A stretch of 64,000 bases of DNA from Rhodococcus coprophilus NBRC 100603 (GCF_001895045.1 NZ_BDAM01000005.1:310001-374000); one strand, 5' to 3'. Counted from the stretch's first letter, positions 41,788 to 51,866 are shown. Made by a program: numbers and translations. The notes: generated from the letters alone by a model not told the origin.

Positions 41788-42749
41788 TCGCCCTTCTGGT
41801 GTGCAGAGCGCACCGCGGTCATAAACTTCCGAGTTAGTTGACTGCGACGTCCAGCCGCGTACTGGATACGTGTCTGTATCTCAGACCATCCGATGCCGTC
41901 GGCTCGTCGTCGTGCGATCTCATACAACGCGTCGGCGGGCTGGCGGTCCGGGATCACATCGGGAAGCATCGTTCGCAATACCGATTCACGCCAGCCATCC
42001 GGCATCAAAGGAGTGCCGTCCTCGTCGACTTCGAGCCCGCTGACAGCGGAATGGAACATCGCGGTCCAAGCGTCCTGCGCGATCTGACTAGCGGCAAGGT
42101 CTCGTACCAGCCGTTCCTCGGCCGAGCCGGCAGAGCCGTTGAGGATATCGACCAGACCTTCGACTGCCGTGGTGTTCAGGTACACGCGTGGTATGTCGCC
42201 GGAAGTATCGACGATCCACGGAGAATCCTTGAACTCCCGAAGCCACTCGGGGCCATCGCGGAAGTCTTCGTCGACGATGTCCACGTCGCGTTGGCGCATC
42301 GGGTTGGAGGCGGCGACATCGACGAACCAATCACGTTCGGTTCCGCCTATCACTCTCCCCGGGACCCCACCGATCGTCGCGGTCACCACCAGGGACAAGC
42401 TGGCTCGCCTTGCGTAGCGGCGACGCGACATTTCGAGCGTGCCGGCCCAGGTCCCGTCTCTTCCACGAACGAGCCGGCGTGTGGTCTGTGCGTTTGTTGC
42501 CTTCTCGGTCAATGCTGCGAGACACACGACGTCAGTCCATTCGCCGTCAGAGATCTCTCGATCCGGCAGTGTGGCCTTCAGATCGAATCGCGCGGTTTCC
42601 CAGACGGCCCGTCCAGATTCATGAAGCGCCACTGCATGTTCGGTAGGTGACACCATCGAGTACGGAAGCGGGTGACCGTCCACAGTCACCGCAGCGATTT
42701 TGAGATCGACGTCCCCGAGGAGGGTTGGATAGGAGTAGACCGGTCTCAC
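41784..42749 (-). CDS. Hypothetical protein of the XRE-GHKL operon, 321 residues
   Basis: The GTG at 42747-42749 overlaps the stop of the GHKL gene (GTGA), and its stop overlaps the next start (ATGA). I do not recognise it. The N-terminal half is strand-rich ('VYSYPTLLGDVDLKIAAVTV', 'AVWETARFDLKATLPDREIS', 'ASLSLVVTATIGGVPGRVIG'), suggesting a beta-sandwich. The C-terminal half is helical ('LVRDLAASQIAQDAWTAMFH', 'DALYEIARRRADGIGWSEIQ'). Strict coupling on both sides implies a stoichiometric partner of the GHKL ATPase and the DUF6339-like protein. Confidence 0.82.
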   Translation of the reverse strand: MRPVYSYPTLLGDVDLKIAAVTVDGHPLPYSMVSPTEHAVALHESGRAVWETARFDLKATLPDREISDGEWTDVVCLAALTEKATNAQTTRRLVRGRDGTWAGTLEMSRRRYARRASLSLVVTATIGGVPGRVIGGTERDWFVDVAASNPMRQRDVDIVDEDFRDGPEWLREFKDSPWIVDTSGDIPRVYLNTTAVEGLVDILNGSAGSAEERLVRDLAASQIAQDAWTAMFHSAVSGLEVDEDGTPLMPDGWRESVLRTMLPDVIPDRQPADALYEIARRRADGIGWSEIQTRIQYAAGRRSQLTRKFMTAVRSAHQKGE

Positions 42750-44842
42750 GACACACCTCCCCGTGCTTTCGGCACCTCGACGACCAAACGTGCAAAGGCG
42801 CCTCGGACCGGATGGCTGGCTGGATCGGTCACCGCGGCGAATGTTGCTTGTCGTACCCCAGCATCGATAGCAAGGTTCGCGCCATCGACCGTGCACCCTT
42901 CGAGCGCTGTCAACTCACTCCACCGAACAGTTGGGCGACCGCCGGAGCGCACATCAAACTTTGCGACAGGCGTGAGAATCCAGGGATTCTCGGAGTCGGG
43001 AAGCTTGATGTCGACCGTGACGTTCCACGCTCCGGAGCCGTCGACACCGCCTTGAACATTGCGCACAGACGGGGCGCCGGAAACCCCCCGTGCACGTACT
43101 CCTGTCGTCCCCTCGAACTGCAGTAGATCTCGCAGCGCTTTTGGACCCCGGTTCCGTTCGACTTCTCGTCGACCGACGACATTACGCACCGCTTTGTCGA
43201 TCTCGGAACGGAACTCGCGGAGCCGTGTCAGCGCGCCCTTTTCATAGGACGAAGTGAGTTCTTCTGTGCGGTCCCACTTGTCGTGTTCCGGAGGCTCGGA
43301 CGCACGAAGGAAAGCTTCGGCCGCTGACGTGGATTCATCCTCCTGCCCGGTCGCGTGGCCGGCGAGCAGAACAGCCTGGAAGGGTGGGGTGCCCAAAGGA
43401 ACCTCCCGGGGCCTGTGCTCGACGATCGTCATTCGGTTGCCCCGCATGCAGATCACTCGGTTGGTAACAGCAGCTGTGTCCGCCGCGGGGGTCACCAACA
43501 GGACGGCTTCGTGCAGAAGACCTTTGCCGAGTCCCCGTCCTTCGCCTCGTCGCGGCGTGACGACGAGTGGGACGTCGACGCGCGCGACCTGCTCCGCCGC
43601 AGTCAGCTCGCTTACCGTCTCGTTGTCGAAATATGCGCGTAGGGCACGACTCAACGCAGGATGGTGGTCATGGGGATCGACCCGCTGTTCCCTGACGACG
43701 ACTTCGTCATTGCGGAGGGCGGTCACACGTGCATCGAGCAGGGGCACTGCCGTTTCCCCGCCTACCATCGCGGCCCAAAAACCGTCTGCAAGTGCGCGGA
43801 CGAGCTTCTCGTGCATCTCCTCCAAGGTTTCGGCATCTCCCGATGCATCATGCGCGCCCACTATCAGGAATGACGTGCCAGGTTCCGTACTATCTCTTGC
43901 GAGGCGCAGATCTCGGACGGTTGGTTCGTCTGCCCACCACGATCGTGAGACTCCACGGTGCTCGGGGTCGGACTCGGGTTCACCGAACCAGGCAGGACCC
44001 GCAAACGCAGAACCGTCGACCTGGTGCCAGGGAAGATCCAGGCGACCGATAACTCGACGCTCTGTGCGGCCCTCATGGGACTCCGACAGAGTGGAGTTGA
44101 CAAGGACGAGACCGAACTTGCTGGTCGCCCATAGCGTTGCTTTACCGAGGCCGTATGAGCCACCTGCCTGTCGGCCAGCCTGCTTGTGGCTGTCGAGCTG
44201 TCGACGGATGACCGCTGCGAAGCGCCCGTCGCCGTACTCCGGACCGGTCAATCCGGCCGCGTTGAAATCGTCGATTCGAAGGAGCACGAGAGAACGGTCT
44301 TGATGAAGGTCATCGAGCGCAGCTCGAAGGCTACGCGCTACCTTCTGATCGGTGGACGCCGCACTCGTGAAATGCGCGGACAGCTCATCCCACTGAATGG
44401 CCGCCAGAAACGATGACAGGCTTTCGCCTGTGAGTTCTTGAAGGGTGAAGGAAACCCTAACGGGGTTGTCGGCGTCCCGTCGCTCATCAAGCGAGTTCTG
44501 GGTCGCTTCTCTTGCGAGGACCGAGAGGTCGGCGTTGAAGGCGAAAGCAGCTGCGTTTCCGTACTCACGACCACCGTCCGAATGAGCGGGGCGATGGTGC
44601 CACCGAAGGTCGCCGAGGGGGCGGTCATGGATCGGCCCGTTGTCGTCTTCCAGAGGGGATACTCCCAAGACGCTGGCTATTTTCTGTTTCATTTCGTTTC
44701 GGGGCTCGGATCGTCCACTGATCCACGCCGAGACTGCGGCATGTGTTACGCCTATCTGCTTGGCAAGTTGCGCTTGGTTGAAAGCCGACGTGCGGAGATG
44801 CCGCCCCAGCCATGGGCCGAAATCCTCTTGCGGCGAACTCAT
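42746..44842 (-). CDS. XRE helix-turn-helix protein fused to a GHKL-type ATPase
   Basis: 698 residues from the ATG at 44840-44842 (AGGAG 11 bases upstream); a longer open frame is unlikely to be used. Residues ~20-60 are an XRE HTH ('AQLAKQIGVTHAAVSAWISG'). A GHKL (Hsp90/MutL/histidine-kinase) nucleotide fold follows. Its N-box is 'LAREATQNSLDERRD' (Glu112, Asn116), the acidic box 'LRIDDFNAAGLTG' (Asp191/192) and the Gly-rich lid 'GGSYGLGKATLWATS' (~227-241). The rest (~400 residues) is a MutL/Hsp90-like middle plus a C-terminal strand-rich domain. It could be both the ATP-dependent sensor and the regulator of the divergent helicase operon. Confidence 0.87.
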   Translation of the reverse strand: MSSPQEDFGPWLGRHLRTSAFNQAQLAKQIGVTHAAVSAWISGRSEPRNEMKQKIASVLGVSPLEDDNGPIHDRPLGDLRWHHRPAHSDGGREYGNAAAFAFNADLSVLAREATQNSLDERRDADNPVRVSFTLQELTGESLSSFLAAIQWDELSAHFTSAASTDQKVARSLRAALDDLHQDRSLVLLRIDDFNAAGLTGPEYGDGRFAAVIRRQLDSHKQAGRQAGGSYGLGKATLWATSKFGLVLVNSTLSESHEGRTERRVIGRLDLPWHQVDGSAFAGPAWFGEPESDPEHRGVSRSWWADEPTVRDLRLARDSTEPGTSFLIVGAHDASGDAETLEEMHEKLVRALADGFWAAMVGGETAVPLLDARVTALRNDEVVVREQRVDPHDHHPALSRALRAYFDNETVSELTAAEQVARVDVPLVVTPRRGEGRGLGKGLLHEAVLLVTPAADTAAVTNRVICMRGNRMTIVEHRPREVPLGTPPFQAVLLAGHATGQEDESTSAAEAFLRASEPPEHDKWDRTEELTSSYEKGALTRLREFRSEIDKAVRNVVGRREVERNRGPKALRDLLQFEGTTGVRARGVSGAPSVRNVQGGVDGSGAWNVTVDIKLPDSENPWILTPVAKFDVRSGGRPTVRWSELTALEGCTVDGANLAIDAGVRQATFAAVTDPASHPVRGAFARLVVEVPKARGGVS

Positions 44843-45162
44843 CGCAGTTATAACTCCTGGGGCGATCGAGGCACGTGGACGGTTGACTCTACCAAGCCGT
44901 AACCGATGCACTTCATGTCGTTCGAACGGATGACACGTGCTGTGGGACTCCGTGATCAAGATGTCGGTGGTTGCGTGCACAATGTCGGGCACGGGGGTGT
45001 CGGGGCACCCGGAGACAGACGCAGCTGAGACAGGGGAGGGCCGCACAACGAGAAGGACGCCGCACACGGTTGGACGTCCGGAGTTCACCTCCCAAAACAA
45101 ATCTCGCTGCACAAACAGCCGACGGCTCGTCGGTTCCCCATTTCGTTTTCAAGGATGTACAC
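44843..45162. promoter_or_regulatory. Divergent promoter region of the two defence operons
   Basis: 320 bp without a credible gene, separating the XRE-GHKL operon from the rightward helicase/GTPase operon. It contains a perfect ten-base palindrome CGTTCGAACG at 44919-44928 and an inverted repeat CCGACG-GCT-CGTCGG at 45119-45133. The repeat lies 30 bp before the ATG of the sacsin-like gene. Both are candidate sites for the XRE domain of the divergent protein. A TTGACT hexamer at 44883-44888 is a possible -35 element. Confidence 0.5.
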
Positions 45163-48100
45163 ATGACCAAAGCTGCGGACAGCACAGTACTGCAGAAGGT
45201 TGCCGAGCTCACCGAACTGGCTCTAGGCACATACGCTTTCAATCCCGCGCGCATCGAGGAAGACGCCAACGGTGAACGCAGGATCCATCAGGGTGGATAT
45301 GGCGACCGGCAGGTCTTCGAGTTGGTCCAGAATGCCGCCGACGAACTGCGCGACGAGCACAAGGGTGGCCGCATCCACGTGATCCTCACCGAGGACATGT
45401 TGTACTGCGCCAACGAGGGATCGCCGATGACGGTCGAAGGCGCCGACACCATCCTGCGAATGGGTGTCTCCAAGAAGCGCGGGGGCCAGATCGGACGGTT
45501 CGGAGTCGGGGTCAAGTCCGTACTTTCGGTGACTCGGGCGCCGCAATTCTTCAGTACTACAGGATCATTCGGTTTCGACGCTGATTGGTCCGCTGAAGAG
45601 ATCCTGCGTGCTGTCAATGCTGCCCGTGAGTCCAAGTCGCTGAGCGTGTTGAATTCCGTCGGAGACACTCCGGTGTTGAGAATGGCGCGGTCGCTGGACG
45701 TGGACATCGAGCGAGTGCGGGACACTGTGCTCGATTCGCTGCTCGGTTGGGCAAGCACAGTTGTTCGGTTACCGCTCATTCCGGGTGCAGCAGAACGGCT
45801 GTCTGCGGACATTCGATACGACAGCGCCCGGCACGTGACCAACCGAGAGTTTCCTCATCTTTTCCAGCTCTTTTCTCCGCAGGTGGGGACCGTGATCCTC
45901 GAGGATCGCAGCGTGATGCCGAAAGTCCGCCGAGAAATCACCTGTGTGCAGAAGGGTGACTTACGGACTATTCATCAGGCGCGAGGGGGAGCGAAGTCCT
46001 CCGCAGAGACATATCGAGTCTTCGGCATTCCTCATGTGGTCAGCGACGAGTCGCGTCAAGGAGCAGGGGAACTCCACGGTCGCGTCACGATAGATGTCTC
46101 TTGGGCAGTGCCGGAGTACTCTCGCGTACGCGACTCTCGCTATTTGACAGTTCCCACTGAGCGTGGCACGTTCTGGTCGTACTTTCCGACCAAGTATCCG
46201 ATGCAGCTCAGCGGAGCGCTCAACGCGGCGTGGAAGACCAACGAGGATCGGCAGAATCTCCTCGCAGGAAGCGAGCTGAATACAGAACTGCTGAAGGTTG
46301 CGGCCAAACTCGTAGTCGGTTCGCTGGAAGAACTTTCACCGAAGGAGGACCCGGCCGCATATCTGCCCTTGCTGCCGGGACGCGCAAGGGAATCCGAGTC
46401 GCCCAACTGGGCGTGCAAGTTCCTGACTGAGAACATCTGGAATCTCACCGCCAGTAACCCATCGTTGCCGGATCAAAACGGTGTACTGCAGATTCCTAAA
46501 TTGTTGCGAATCCACAGGGAGAAAATATCGGACGGAGCGCTCGAGCTCTGGCGCGCGTACGAGGGACGGCCCGTTGACTGGGTGCATCATTCGGTCGAGG
46601 GGCCTGGCTCGCGGCGCGGAAAGATGGTTCACATTCTCGACGCGGCATCACACAATAACCCCGCCTCGTTTCGGGAGTGGCTTGAAGCCCTCGTCGAAGA
46701 CGGCACCGTCGATGCCTCGAAGGCTGCGATTCGAGTGCTGGCCTACTTGCTCGCCAAAGATCTGGATGGATCCAAAGCGGCTGAGGACGCCGCGGATGCC
46801 CGCCGTGCTCGGATCATCCTGACCGATGGGGGAAAACTCGTTGCACCCACTCCCGGCATGGTATTCCGGCGGTCCAGTGAAGACGGGCTGCGCGACGACC
46901 TGATCTATATCGATCAGCGGATCGCCGACGACGTCGAACTACTCCCGATGCTTGATCGCCTCGGTATTCGCGAGGCGGACACCGAAGGTCGATTCCACAG
47001 TGTCCTCGATCAGGGCTTCGAGGGGTATACGGCCGAGTCATGGTCGCGCTTTTGGGAGCTTCTCCACAAGGCAGGCGGAGCCAGTCAAGCCAGGGCGATC
47101 ACAGCCAGGGTCAGAGACGTGTCTACGACATTGCACGCCCGTACCCTTACCGGCAAGTTCGAGCCGCTTCACGCATGTATGCTTCCCGGTCCGGTGGTAC
47201 CTCCCGATGGATCCAGGGATGCAAAACTGGTGATCGACATGGAGTTTCATGCGAACGACCGCTCGATCTTGCGAGAGTTCGGGGTCGCGGACAGGCCGAT
47301 GACCGGATTCAAGCCGGATGGCGACGGATGGTTCGCCTCGTACCGCGATGCGATGTATGAGGCGTATTGCGCATCCCTCCCGGCAACAACTCGGCCGGTA
47401 ATGCCTCAGACTATGCGCCTGGACGGTGGCGCAACGGCGGGCCCGCTGCATCTTTTCAGGCATCTGTCTCCGGAAGGCCGTGCTGCGTTCCTCGCCGCGG
47501 TACCTGAAGAGGGTCTGGTCGAGAATTGGACGCGGCAAATCGGGAAGGCTTCGAACACCCGAGCACAGGTGATTTCACCCATACGATGGCTCTTCAAAGA
47601 GTTCGGATTTGTCAAGACCTCGCTGGGAACAGTGCGGGTGCAGGACGCGGTCGGTCCTCAACTGGCGGCGTATTCCGAGGTACTTCCTGTTGCCGAAATC
47701 AGCGTGGGCAGGGCGCAGCGCCTCCGGCTTCCCTGCCGAGTCGAAGATGTCGCATCAGGTCGCTGGCGTGCCCTTCTCGAGTCGGTGAAGTCCAGCACGG
47801 ACGACCAGTTCGTCGGGCGATCCTATGCCTTGCTTATTCGGGTTGCCGTCGAACTTCTTCTCGGGGAGGACACCGTCCGTTGTCGGGTCGGCGACACTTG
47901 GGATCTATTACCCGACGGATCGATCGCAGTCGCGGTGACCCGCGACGAGTACGAGGAACTCATTCGTGAGAACCACCCCGCACTGCTCGTCGATTCCCCC
48001 GACGACGCGGAGCAGGTCGAGGTGATGATCAACGACTGGGGTATGAGACGCGTCACCGATGTCATCGAGAAGCGGATACGTTCCGTGCCGTCCGGCGATG

Positions 48101-49965
48101 CGACGGCGCTTGCCGACGAGTACCCGGTCCTTCGTCAGCGTCTCGGTTCTCGGGTCAACGGACTGATGATTCAACGTTGCGCTGAACTCGAAGAAGTGAT
48201 CCGCACACCGAACGGCACTCGGCTCAGCGCGCTGTCCAGCGCACTCGACGACTCCACCGTGCTCGTTCCCGACACGGGTTCCTTCGAAGAAGCGCTCTAT
48301 GCTGCCGACCGTGTATTCGGGTTCGGACTCGGTCAGCACGGCTGTCGGCAGGTCATCGAGGCGCATCGTCGGCAATTGGAGGACAAAGCCGTTCGGGCGC
48401 GCACAGACACAGTTCGGAAAGCAGGATCGATACCGGCCAAGTTGGCTGCAATGCTCGAAGAAGATCAGCTGCGCCAGGGGCTTCCTTCGGGCCTGGTGGA
48501 AAGCGAGTTCCATGAATCGGGTTGCGCGCCGGATGTGGACCGGTTGGCTGAGCTTGCTTACAACGCCCACGACGATGGGGTGTTGAAGGTTTATGCGAAA
48601 GAAATCAGCGCCCGAATTCCTGGCACACCGCATCGGTTCGACGGCGGTCCGGCGGCCCTGAAATTCATCACCGATCTGGGCTTTCCCGATTCCTTCGCCG
48701 GTGCCAGCACACCCACTCTTCCGGAACGTGAGGTTGCTCACGGGCCCACAGACTTCCCGGCACTGCACCCCTACCAGGAGGAAATTGCAACGAGATTCGT
48801 CGAGTTGCTCCAAAAGTCGACCCCCCAACGAGCAATGCTGAGTCTTCCCACGGGCGCCGGCAAGACACGTGTCGCTGCTGAAGGAGTCATCCGGTGGATT
48901 CGGGAGTCGGGAACACCTGCGGGCCCGATCCTGTGGATAGCTCAGACAGCGGAGCTTTGCGAACAGGCCGTCCAATCATGGAAGTTCGTATGGGAGAAGG
49001 TCGGTGCAGACCAACCTCTCGTGATCGACCGACTGTGGAGTGGAAACTCGTCGACACCTGTGACCGGACGTCCGCAACTTGTTGTCGCGACCGATGCGAA
49101 ACTGGCCCAACATCTCCACACGGAACCGTACGCCTGGCTGAGGAAGGCATCGCTGGTGATCGTCGACGAGGCCCATGTTGCGATATCCAAGGAGTACACC
49201 AGAATTCTGGAGGCTCTCGAACTCACGCACCACCGCACAACCCGACACCTCGTGGGGCTCACGGCGACACCGTTCCGCAACGATACGGAGCTGACACGAC
49301 GCCTCATTCAGCGCTTCGGTAATCGTCGGCTCGACGAGGGTGTTTTCGGGAGTGAACCGATCAGGGCTCTGCAGGACCTCCGGATTCTATCGGCGGTTGA
49401 GCACCGTGAGCTCAAGGGCGCCGATATGGTTCTGCACAAAGACGAACTGGCAGAGGTCGTCAAGCTCAACGGTTTTCTCCCTCGGAGCGCGGAACGCAGA
49501 CTCGCGGCGAATGAAGATCGAAACAAAGTGCTGGTCGACGAGATCTCGTCTCTTCCGGATGATTGGCCTGTCCTGGTCTTTGCTACTTCGGTCGATCACG
49601 CAAAGCTGCTGGCAGCGAAACTCAGCAATCGTGGGATACGCTCCGTCGCAATTGATTCTGCGACGCCACCGGCGGACCGCCGGCGATGGATCGATGGCTT
49701 CCGGAAGGGGGAAATCCGCGTCATAACCAACTATGGCGTGCTGTCGCAGGGGTTCGATGCTCCCGCAACCCGAGCTGTGTTCATTGCGCGGCCGGTCTAC
49801 AGCGCGAACGCCTACCAACAGATGGTCGGGCGAGGGCTGCGCGGACCGAAGAACGGTGGTAAGGACACCTGCTTGATCCTGGATGTCAAGGACAACATCA
49901 CCAACTTCGACAACAACCTGGCATTCACAGAGTTCGAGTACCTGTGGAAGAAGGAAGCGCGGTGA
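45163..49965 (+). CDS. Sacsin/Hsp90-like ATPase fused to a DEAD/DEAH SF2 helicase
   Basis: 1600 residues; the ATG at 45163 follows AAGGA by seven bases. The N-terminal ~250 residues are a sacsin-type GHKL ATPase. Its N-box is 'VFELVQNAADELRD' (Glu53, Asn57), then 'YCANEGSPMTVEGADTILRM' and the lid 'IGRFGVGVKSVLSVT' (~110-124). About 950 uncharacterised residues follow. The C-terminal ~400 residues are an SF2 helicase with a 'LHPYQEEIATRF' Q-type entry, Walker A 'LPTGAGKT' (~1228-1235), 'DEAH' at 1335-1338, 'LTATPFRND' (motif III) and 'YQQMVGRGLRGP' (motif VI). This is the first and largest gene of a six-gene coupled operon. It probably senses and unwinds DNA or RNA. Confidence 0.9.
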   Translation: MTKAADSTVLQKVAELTELALGTYAFNPARIEEDANGERRIHQGGYGDRQVFELVQNAADELRDEHKGGRIHVILTEDMLYCANEGSPMTVEGADTILRMGVSKKRGGQIGRFGVGVKSVLSVTRAPQFFSTTGSFGFDADWSAEEILRAVNAARESKSLSVLNSVGDTPVLRMARSLDVDIERVRDTVLDSLLGWASTVVRLPLIPGAAERLSADIRYDSARHVTNREFPHLFQLFSPQVGTVILEDRSVMPKVRREITCVQKGDLRTIHQARGGAKSSAETYRVFGIPHVVSDESRQGAGELHGRVTIDVSWAVPEYSRVRDSRYLTVPTERGTFWSYFPTKYPMQLSGALNAAWKTNEDRQNLLAGSELNTELLKVAAKLVVGSLEELSPKEDPAAYLPLLPGRARESESPNWACKFLTENIWNLTASNPSLPDQNGVLQIPKLLRIHREKISDGALELWRAYEGRPVDWVHHSVEGPGSRRGKMVHILDAASHNNPASFREWLEALVEDGTVDASKAAIRVLAYLLAKDLDGSKAAEDAADARRARIILTDGGKLVAPTPGMVFRRSSEDGLRDDLIYIDQRIADDVELLPMLDRLGIREADTEGRFHSVLDQGFEGYTAESWSRFWELLHKAGGASQARAITARVRDVSTTLHARTLTGKFEPLHACMLPGPVVPPDGSRDAKLVIDMEFHANDRSILREFGVADRPMTGFKPDGDGWFASYRDAMYEAYCASLPATTRPVMPQTMRLDGGATAGPLHLFRHLSPEGRAAFLAAVPEEGLVENWTRQIGKASNTRAQVISPIRWLFKEFGFVKTSLGTVRVQDAVGPQLAAYSEVLPVAEISVGRAQRLRLPCRVEDVASGRWRALLESVKSSTDDQFVGRSYALLIRVAVELLLGEDTVRCRVGDTWDLLPDGSIAVAVTRDEYEELIRENHPALLVDSPDDAEQVEVMINDWGMRRVTDVIEKRIRSVPSGDATALADEYPVLRQRLGSRVNGLMIQRCAELEEVIRTPNGTRLSALSSALDDSTVLVPDTGSFEEALYAADRVFGFGLGQHGCRQVIEAHRRQLEDKAVRARTDTVRKAGSIPAKLAAMLEEDQLRQGLPSGLVESEFHESGCAPDVDRLAELAYNAHDDGVLKVYAKEISARIPGTPHRFDGGPAALKFITDLGFPDSFAGASTPTLPEREVAHGPTDFPALHPYQEEIATRFVELLQKSTPQRAMLSLPTGAGKTRVAAEGVIRWIRESGTPAGPILWIAQTAELCEQAVQSWKFVWEKVGADQPLVIDRLWSGNSSTPVTGRPQLVVATDAKLAQHLHTEPYAWLRKASLVIVDEAHVAISKEYTRILEALELTHHRTTRHLVGLTATPFRNDTELTRRLIQRFGNRRLDEGVFGSEPIRALQDLRILSAVEHRELKGADMVLHKDELAEVVKLNGFLPRSAERRLAANEDRNKVLVDEISSLPDDWPVLVFATSVDHAKLLAAKLSNRGIRSVAIDSATPPADRRRWIDGFRKGEIRVITNYGVLSQGFDAPATRAVFIARPVYSANAYQQMVGRGLRGPKNGGKDTCLILDVKDNITNFDNNLAFTEFEYLWKKEAR

Positions 49966-51866
49966 CCGGAACAGTCGAGCCGGGATTCTCTCTCACGCAA
50001 GCGCAGGCGGAGATCGCCGAACAGGATTGGGATGCATGGGTTCTCGTCACAGCTGGAGCTGGTACGGGTAAGACGACCACTCTGCTTCACCGCTTGGAAT
50101 TCTTGACCGGGGTCGAAGAACTCGAGGCTTCCGAGATTCTCGTGTTGAGCTTCTCGCGCGCGGCAGTAAGGGAGTTACGCGATCGCGTGGACAGGCATGC
50201 CGTGAGCGCTCGTCGGGTAAGGGCGCATACATTTGATGGGTGGGCGTCGTCGCTGCTGTACCAGATGGACCCGCATCGGGGGGATCTCGGCGGAACGAGC
50301 TTCGATGACAGGATCCTGATGGCGATCGATGCGATCGATGCTGGAGTTATCGAATCGTTCGAGAATGGGCCTCCGTCGCACATTGTCATCGACGAAGTCC
50401 AAGATCTCGTCGGCGTACGTCGGGAGATGGTCGAGGTGCTACTGGATCGGCTGGGCCGGCACTGCGGATTCACTGTTGTCGGCGACGCGGCTCAATCGAT
50501 CTACGGGTTCCAGATCCCAGACCTCACTCAGCGAGCTGCGGAGACAAACCGCTTCTTCGATTGGGTACGTGCGACCTTCGGGGACGAGCTGCTCGAGGCC
50601 TCTCTCGACGAGAACTTCCGTGCGCGCACACCGGACGCGCGTGCTGCGCTTCACCTCGGACCCAAGCTGCAGGCGTTGCCATCGGCGGGGGATGCCGCCC
50701 GGGCCGAGGGAGTTCGACTGCACACCGAACTACGTCATGTCCTGGGGACAATGCCGAGTTTCGGCAGTCTTGACGACCCGTTCGTGCAGAGCTCTTTGCG
50801 GGAATACGACGGGACCGCTGCGATTCTGTGCCGGACCAATGGTCAGGTTCTGTGGCTATCCGAGCAGCTGAACAAGTATCAAGTGGCGCACCGCATTCAG
50901 CGGTCACCGAGAACTCGGCCAGCGCCTGCATGGGTCACTGAATTGGTGAACGCTACTCGTAGCTCGACCATGACCGAGGCACAGTTCACCGAAATCTACG
51001 GATCACTCCCCGACACTATCGACCAGGCGGGCCGGGTGTGGCGGTCGCTCCGCAAAGTTGCATCGAGTCCGAACAATCGTCTCGATGTGGGCGCGCTCGT
51101 GAAGGCCGTTGCGGAGGAGAGGCTTCCGGACGAGCTGACCGCCATCCCAGTACATCCGCTCGTGTTGTCGACAGTGCACAGAGCCAAGGGGCTCGAATTC
51201 GACAGGGTCATCATCGTCGAACAGGACGCGCTCGATGCCGGAGACAAGGATGCAGACTCACCGTCGGAAGCGAGACTGTTGTATGTAGGGCTGACCCGCG
51301 CTCGTGACGACCTATATCGGTTGAGTCTTCCACGGTTGTGGGAGATGCGGAACGCCCAGAAGAGCACGAAGATCGCTCGTTGGTACGTGGGGGGACGCGA
51401 AAAGTGGATGCGACGGGGAGTCGAAGCGTCCGAACGTGACGTGAACAAGACCGTTCCCCCGGGATATCCCGACGGGGCCGTGGTTCGGGACATCCAGACT
51501 CACCTGCGAGAAGTGGTCCAAATAGGCGACGCCGTCGAGTTACATAGGCTGCACGACTTGCCGATGGCACCGGATCAGACGCCGCCATACGGAATCATTC
51601 ATGAAGAGCGGGAGATCGGGGAGGTCTCCGAATGCTTCCGCCGGGAACTCCACCGCCTTCTGCAGCCCTTCCCGCGGGCCGAGGTGATGTCGTGGCCCGA
51701 AAGCATATCCGGTCTGCGCATCGATCTGGTCGAGAGCGTCGCCGGCTCCGATGTAGTGACAGAACGTGCAGGCTTAATTACTCAAATGTGGCTCGCTCCG
51801 AGACTCGCTGGCCTCGGGCGTTTCCACTGGCGTGGCGACTCCAAGGAAAGCGAAGTTCGAGTATGA
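49962..51866 (+). CDS. UvrD/REP-like SF1 helicase
   Basis: 634 residues. The GTG overlaps the previous stop (GTGA), with AAGGA upstream. UvrD motifs: Walker A 'TAGAGTGKT' at 30-38, motif Ia 'ILVLSFSRAAVRELRDRV', Walker B 'VIDEVQDLVG' near 143, motif III 'VVGDAAQSIYGFQ', motif V 'LVLSTVHRAKGLEFDRVIIV' and motif VI 'RLLYVGLTRARDDLY'. It is a 3'-5' single-strand translocase. The C-terminal ~150 residues have no match I recognise. Its stop overlaps the DrmA-like start, so it is an integral part of the system. Confidence 0.93.
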   Translation: MTGTVEPGFSLTQAQAEIAEQDWDAWVLVTAGAGTGKTTTLLHRLEFLTGVEELEASEILVLSFSRAAVRELRDRVDRHAVSARRVRAHTFDGWASSLLYQMDPHRGDLGGTSFDDRILMAIDAIDAGVIESFENGPPSHIVIDEVQDLVGVRREMVEVLLDRLGRHCGFTVVGDAAQSIYGFQIPDLTQRAAETNRFFDWVRATFGDELLEASLDENFRARTPDARAALHLGPKLQALPSAGDAARAEGVRLHTELRHVLGTMPSFGSLDDPFVQSSLREYDGTAAILCRTNGQVLWLSEQLNKYQVAHRIQRSPRTRPAPAWVTELVNATRSSTMTEAQFTEIYGSLPDTIDQAGRVWRSLRKVASSPNNRLDVGALVKAVAEERLPDELTAIPVHPLVLSTVHRAKGLEFDRVIIVEQDALDAGDKDADSPSEARLLYVGLTRARDDLYRLSLPRLWEMRNAQKSTKIARWYVGGREKWMRRGVEASERDVNKTVPPGYPDGAVVRDIQTHLREVVQIGDAVELHRLHDLPMAPDQTPPYGIIHEEREIGEVSECFRRELHRLLQPFPRAEVMSWPESISGLRIDLVESVAGSDVVTERAGLITQMWLAPRLAGLGRFHWRGDSKESEVRV

